A stretch of 11,062 bases of DNA, taken from NCBI GenBank assembly GCA_019115725.1, contig DXCY01000056.1, forward strand, positions 1 to 11,062, given 5' to 3'. This DNA is from Candidatus Luteimonas excrementigallinarum. GTDB lineage: Bacteria; Pseudomonadota; Gammaproteobacteria; Xanthomonadales; Xanthomonadaceae. The notes under the pieces are model-generated. The model did not search any database. It was not told the DNA's origin and saw only the letters and a program-made list of their open reading frames with translations. Made by a program: the position numbers and the translations under genes. The first letter of the stretch is position 1, and each line of letters starts with the position of its first letter. Below, piece after piece: positions 8,645-11,062 of the stretch.

Positions 8645-8673
8645 TTGTCAGCCGTCTTCGGGCGGGATAGAAT
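8645..8673 (+). promoter_or_regulatory. Sigma70-like promoter of tRNA-Val
   Basis: TTGTCA (8645-8650) and TAGAAT (8668-8673) are separated by exactly 17 bases, each one mismatch from consensus. Transcription should start about 8680, shortly before the mature tRNA 5' end at 8687. Confidence 0.88.
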
Positions 8674-8686
8674 TCCCTGCTTGATG

Positions 8687-8761
8687 GGGCGGTTAGCTCA
8701 GTGGTAGAGCACTACCTTGACATGGTAGGGGTCGGGGGTTCGAAACCCTCACCGCCCACCA
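8687..8761 (+). tRNA. tRNA-Val (anticodon GAC)
   Basis: GGGCGGT pairs with ACCGCCC over the full 7-bp acceptor stem. The D arm is GCTC-AGTGGTA-GAGC. The anticodon arm is CTACC-TTGACAT-GGTAG with anticodon GAC. The T arm is GGGGG-TTCGAAA-CCCTC. The discriminator is A and the CCA is encoded (8759-8761). The length is 75 nt. It is a single-gene unit with its own promoter and terminator. Confidence 0.98.
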
Positions 8762-8804
8762 CTCCAGGCTACGACGTTGTCGGGCTTCGAGTGCATGCAA
8801 TCAG

Positions 8805-8831
8805 CCCGGCCAGTGCGCCGGGTTTTTTTTT
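8805..8831 (+). terminator. Intrinsic terminator of tRNA-Val
   Basis: CCCGGC (8805-8810) pairs with GCCGGG (8817-8822) around a 6-base loop, followed directly by nine T residues (8823-8831). This is a classic rho-independent terminator. It separates tRNA-Val from thrS, so thrS needs its own promoter in the short stretch that follows or depends on readthrough. Confidence 0.93.
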
Positions 8832-8858
8832 GATCTGCATCCGGTTTCGACCCATTAG
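8830..8858 (+). promoter_or_regulatory. Possible thrS promoter (weak)
   Basis: TTGATC (8830-8835) and CATTAG (8853-8858) are separated by 17 bases and sit between the tRNA-Val terminator and the thrS ATG. The -10 match is poor. It is listed because only 46 bases separate the T-run from the start codon and some promoter is expected there or upstream. The implied leader would be only about 13 bases. Confidence 0.2.
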
Positions 8859-8877
8859 CATCCGAGCGGCCTTCCCC

Positions 8878-10785
8878 ATGATCACGATTACCCTCCCAGA
8901 CGGCAGCAAGCGCGAATTCGACGGTCCTGTCAGCGCCATGCAGGTGGCCGAATCCATCGGCCCGGGCCTGGCCAAGGCCACCGTGGCCGGCAAGGTTGAT
9001 GGCCGGCTGGTGGATGCCTCGGACCTGATCAGCCAGGACGCCCAGCTGCAGATCATTACCTCCAGGGACCAGGAGGGCGTGGAAATCATCCGCCATTCCT
9101 GCGCCCATCTGGTGGGGCATGCCGTCAAGCAGCTGTATCCGGACGCCAAGATGGTGATCGGGCCGGTGATCGACGACGGCTTCTACTACGACATCTGGCA
9201 TGAGCGCCCGTTCACGCCCGAGGACATGGCTGCGATCGAGCAGCGCATGCGCGAGCTGATCGATACCAGCTACGACGTGATCAAGCGCATGACCCCGCGC
9301 GATGAAGTCATCGAGGTGTTCAGCCAGCGCGGCGAGGACTACAAGCTGCGGCTGATCGAAGACATGGGCCCGGAAGTGACCGAGATGGGCCTGTACCACC
9401 ACCAGGAATACGTGGACATGTGCCGCGGCCCGCACGTGCCCAATACCCGGTTCCTGAAGGTGTTCAAGCTGCTGCGCATTTCCGGCGCCTACTGGCGCGG
9501 TGATGCCAAGAACGAGCAACTGCAGCGCATCTACGGCACCGCCTGGGCCGACAAGAAACAGCTCAACGCCTACGTGCAGCGGATCGAGGAAGCGGAAAAG
9601 CGCGACCACCGCCGCATCGGCAAGCAGCAGGAGCTGTTCCACCTGCAGGAAGAGGCGCCGGGCCTGGTGTTCTGGCACCCCAAGGGCTGGTCGCTGTGGC
9701 AGGCGGTCGAGCAGTACATGCGCGGCGTCTACCGCGAGAGCGGCTACGGCGAAGTGCGCTGCCCGCAGATTCTCGATGTCTCGCTGTGGAAGCAGTCCGG
9801 CCACTGGGACAACTACCAGGAGAACATGTTCTTCACCGAGTCCGAGAAGCGCACCTACGCGGTCAAGCCGATGAACTGCCCGGGCCACGTGCAGATCTTC
9901 AACCAGGGCCTGCACAGTTACCGCGACCTGCCGATCCGCTACGGCGAATTCGGCAGCTGCCATCGCAACGAGCCGTCCGGCGCGCTGCACGGGATCCTGC
10001 GCGTGCGCGGTTTCACCCAGGATGACGGCCACATCTTCTGCACCGAAGCGCAGATCGAATCCGAGGTCACCGCGTTCCACGCCCAGGCGATGAAGGTGTA
10101 TTCCGACTTCGGCTTCGACGAAGTGCAGGTCAAACTGGCCCTGCGGCCGGAATCGCGGCTGGGCGATGACGCCGTGTGGGACAAGGCCGAGGCCGCGCTG
10201 CGTTCGGCGCTGGGCGCGGCGGGCGTGGAGTGGGAGGAGCTGCCGGGCGAGGGCGCGTTCTACGGGCCCAAGGTGGAATACCACCTGCGCGACGCGATCG
10301 GCCGCACCTGGCAGCTGGGCACGGTGCAGGTGGACTTCATGATGCCGGGCCGCCTTGGCGCGGAATACGTGGACGAGCACAGCCAGCGGCAGACGCCGGT
10401 GATGTTGCACCGGGCGATCGTGGGTTCGATGGAGCGCTTCATCGGCATCCTGATCGAGCACCATGCCGGAGCGTTCCCGGCCTGGCTGGCGCCGGTGCAG
10501 GCAGTGGTGATGAACATCACCGACGCCCAGGCGGACTACGTCGAGCAGGTGCAGAAAACCCTTGCGAATCAAGGCTTCCGGGTCGAATCCGATTTGCGCA
10601 ACGAGAAAATCGGCTATAAGATCAGGGAGCACACCCTGCAGCGGGTGCCGTATCTGCTCGTGGTGGGGGATCGCGAAAAGGAAAATGGAGCGGTCGCCGT
10701 ACGCACACGGGCGGGAGAGGATCTGGGCAGCATGCCGGTTGACGGCGTTGCAGCACTTCTTCGCGACGGGCTCGGGCAGGCATAA
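8878..10785 (+). CDS. thrS: Threonyl-tRNA synthetase
   Basis: Class II aminoacyl-tRNA synthetase that charges tRNA-Thr and edits Ser-tRNA-Thr. The protein is 635 residues, close to the E. coli enzyme (642). The domains in order are TGS (about 1-62), N2 editing/SAD domain (about 65-225), class II catalytic core (about 245-535) and anticodon-binding domain (about 540-635). The editing residues are H73 and H77 (HSCAH), C182 and H186 (CRGPH). The active-site zinc ligands are C334 (MNCPGH), H385 (QDDGH) and H511 (VMLH). These seven positions equal the E. coli numbering. The frame runs back through tRNA-Val, but ATG 8878 gives the standard start MITITLPDGS and lies after the tRNA terminator. No strong Shine-Dalgarno is seen. 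infC follows, the common thrS-infC-rpmI-rplT order. I see no clear tRNA-Thr-mimic operator in the short leader. Confidence 0.98.
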   Translation: MITITLPDGSKREFDGPVSAMQVAESIGPGLAKATVAGKVDGRLVDASDLISQDAQLQIITSRDQEGVEIIRHSCAHLVGHAVKQLYPDAKMVIGPVIDDGFYYDIWHERPFTPEDMAAIEQRMRELIDTSYDVIKRMTPRDEVIEVFSQRGEDYKLRLIEDMGPEVTEMGLYHHQEYVDMCRGPHVPNTRFLKVFKLLRISGAYWRGDAKNEQLQRIYGTAWADKKQLNAYVQRIEEAEKRDHRRIGKQQELFHLQEEAPGLVFWHPKGWSLWQAVEQYMRGVYRESGYGEVRCPQILDVSLWKQSGHWDNYQENMFFTESEKRTYAVKPMNCPGHVQIFNQGLHSYRDLPIRYGEFGSCHRNEPSGALHGILRVRGFTQDDGHIFCTEAQIESEVTAFHAQAMKVYSDFGFDEVQVKLALRPESRLGDDAVWDKAEAALRSALGAAGVEWEELPGEGAFYGPKVEYHLRDAIGRTWQLGTVQVDFMMPGRLGAEYVDEHSQRQTPVMLHRAIVGSMERFIGILIEHHAGAFPAWLAPVQAVVMNITDAQADYVEQVQKTLANQGFRVESDLRNEKIGYKIREHTLQRVPYLLVVGDREKENGAVAVRTRAGEDLGSMPVDGVAALLRDGLGQA

Positions 10786-10813
10786 TGTGTGAACCGGCGC
10801 GTTGTCGCGCCGG
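10781..10813 (+). promoter_or_regulatory. infC leader: possible -10 box and perfect hairpin
   Basis: CCGGCGCG (10794-10801) pairs perfectly over 8 bp with CGCGCCGG (10806-10813) around the tetraloop TTGT, between thrS and infC. No T-run follows, so it is not an intrinsic terminator. CATAAT (10781-10786), overlapping the thrS stop, resembles a -10 box, but no good -35 lies at the right distance. If used, the transcript would begin just before the hairpin. The alternative is a processing or mRNA-stabilising element in a thrS-infC transcript. Confidence 0.4.
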
Positions 10814-10853
10814 CAGTCCCGGACGCTGACGAGCGGCCGGCTTTATCGATCTT

Positions 10854-10857
10854 GGAG
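10854..10857 (+). promoter_or_regulatory. Shine-Dalgarno that selects the ATC start of infC
   Basis: GGAG lies 8 bases before the ATC at 10866. No ATG, GTG or TTG in the infC frame lies between the upstream in-frame stop (TGA at 10827) and the conserved domain, so this site decides the start. Confidence 0.75.
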
Positions 10858-10865
10858 ATTGCAAT

Positions 10866-11062
10866 ATCAGCACCCCGGACAAGCAGAATCGCAGGAATCA
10901 GGACATTCGCGTACCGCGCGTGCGCGTGATCGGTTCCGATGGCGAGATGATTGGCGTACTTTCGCGCGACGAGGCCCTCGGCCAGGCGCAGGAAGAAGGA
11001 CTCGACCTGGTTGAGATCCAGCCCAACGCCGATCCACCGGTCTGCCGGATCATGGATTACGG
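10866..11062 (+). CDS. infC: Translation initiation factor IF3 (3' end beyond window), ATC start
   Basis: The first 65 codons of IF3, which binds the 30S subunit, checks the start codon and initiator tRNA, and blocks early 50S joining. Recognisable N-domain sequence includes NQDIRVPRVRVIGSDGEMIG, EALGQAQEEGLDLVEIQPNA and DPPVCRIMDYG; the C-terminal domain is outside the window. The frame is closed upstream by TGA at 10827. The first standard start-like codons in frame are GTGs inside the conserved IRVPRVRV block, so initiation must use a non-standard codon. ATC at 10866 gives M-S-T-P-D-K-Q-N-R, a normal IF3 beginning, and has GGAG 8 bases upstream. E. coli infC starts with AUU, and IF3 represses its own translation by rejecting such codons; the same autoregulation is inferred here. 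It lies 80 bases after thrS. Confidence 0.93.
   Translation, partial: MSTPDKQNRRNQDIRVPRVRVIGSDGEMIGVLSRDEALGQAQEEGLDLVEIQPNADPPVCRIMDY

Noticed and set aside
8701..8877. Upstream extension of the thrS frame by 59 codons
   Set aside because: It starts inside tRNA-Val and crosses a strong intrinsic terminator. The ATG at 8878 gives the standard ThrRS N-terminus and E. coli-like residue numbering.
8749..10632. A 627-codon open frame on the minus strand opposite thrS
   Set aside because: It mirrors thrS codon for codon, is rich in Leu, His, Arg and Val as expected for an antisense frame of high-GC DNA, and also runs through the terminator and tRNA-Val. ThrRS on the plus strand is certain.
10802..11014. 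A 70-codon plus-strand open frame over the start of infC
   Set aside because: It starts in the hairpin loop and is in a different frame from the clearly recognisable IF3 sequence.

Overview
The window looks like a high-GC gammaproteobacterial chromosome, most likely a member of the Xanthomonadaceae/Lysobacterales (Lysobacter, Luteimonas, Stenotrophomonas or Xanthomonas type). The reasons are protein character (xanthomonad-style PilY1, PilE, FimT, UvrB, ThrRS and IF3), the order minor pilins - tRNA-Asn - fimT - uvrB - tRNA-Val - thrS - infC, and housekeeping genes that are about 65-70% GC in hand-counted 60-base windows. The genus assignment is inference from memory; no search was run.

Bases 1-5606 hold the 3' part of a type IV pilus minor pilin operon, read rightward: pilX (its first base appears to lie just outside the window), pilY1 (1556 aa, 4-bp ATGA overlap with pilX) and pilE. 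PilX and PilE are minor pilins. PilY1 is the large tip-associated adhesin/priming protein. The first half of pilY1 (about 700-3100) is much poorer in GC (43-55% in sampled windows) than its propeller-coding half and the rest of the window, so the gene looks mosaic. A 16-codon micro-ORF with its own Shine-Dalgarno overlaps the pilY1 stop and the pilE start, and may couple their translation.

Bases 5607-5827 hold a perfect 13-bp hairpin terminator that can serve both strands, then a leftward tRNA-Asn(GTT) with encoded CCA and its own sigma70-like promoter. Bases 5828-6349, leftward, encode a FimT/GspH-type minor pilin that carries the C-terminal GRxR motif linked to DNA binding in natural transformation. 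Between fimT and the divergent uvrB is about 220 bases of GC-rich DNA in which I see no convincing promoter.

Bases 6572-8605 encode complete UvrB (nucleotide excision repair). It is followed by a stem-loop, a textbook promoter (TTGTCA-N17-TAGAAT), tRNA-Val(GAC) and an intrinsic terminator. Bases 8878-10785 encode complete threonyl-tRNA synthetase, with zinc and editing residues at exactly the E. coli positions. The window ends inside infC (translation initiation factor IF3), whose only sensible start is a rare ATC codon. This is the expected signature of IF3 autoregulation. The right half is therefore ordinary translation and repair housekeeping. The accessory interest is in the pilus half.

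I found no CRISPR array, insertion sequence, phage gene or new multi-gene system. The points most worth a second look are the mosaic PilY1 with a degenerate canonical calcium loop, the pilY1-pilE micro-ORF, the FimT GRVR motif, and the ATC-started infC with its hairpin leader.
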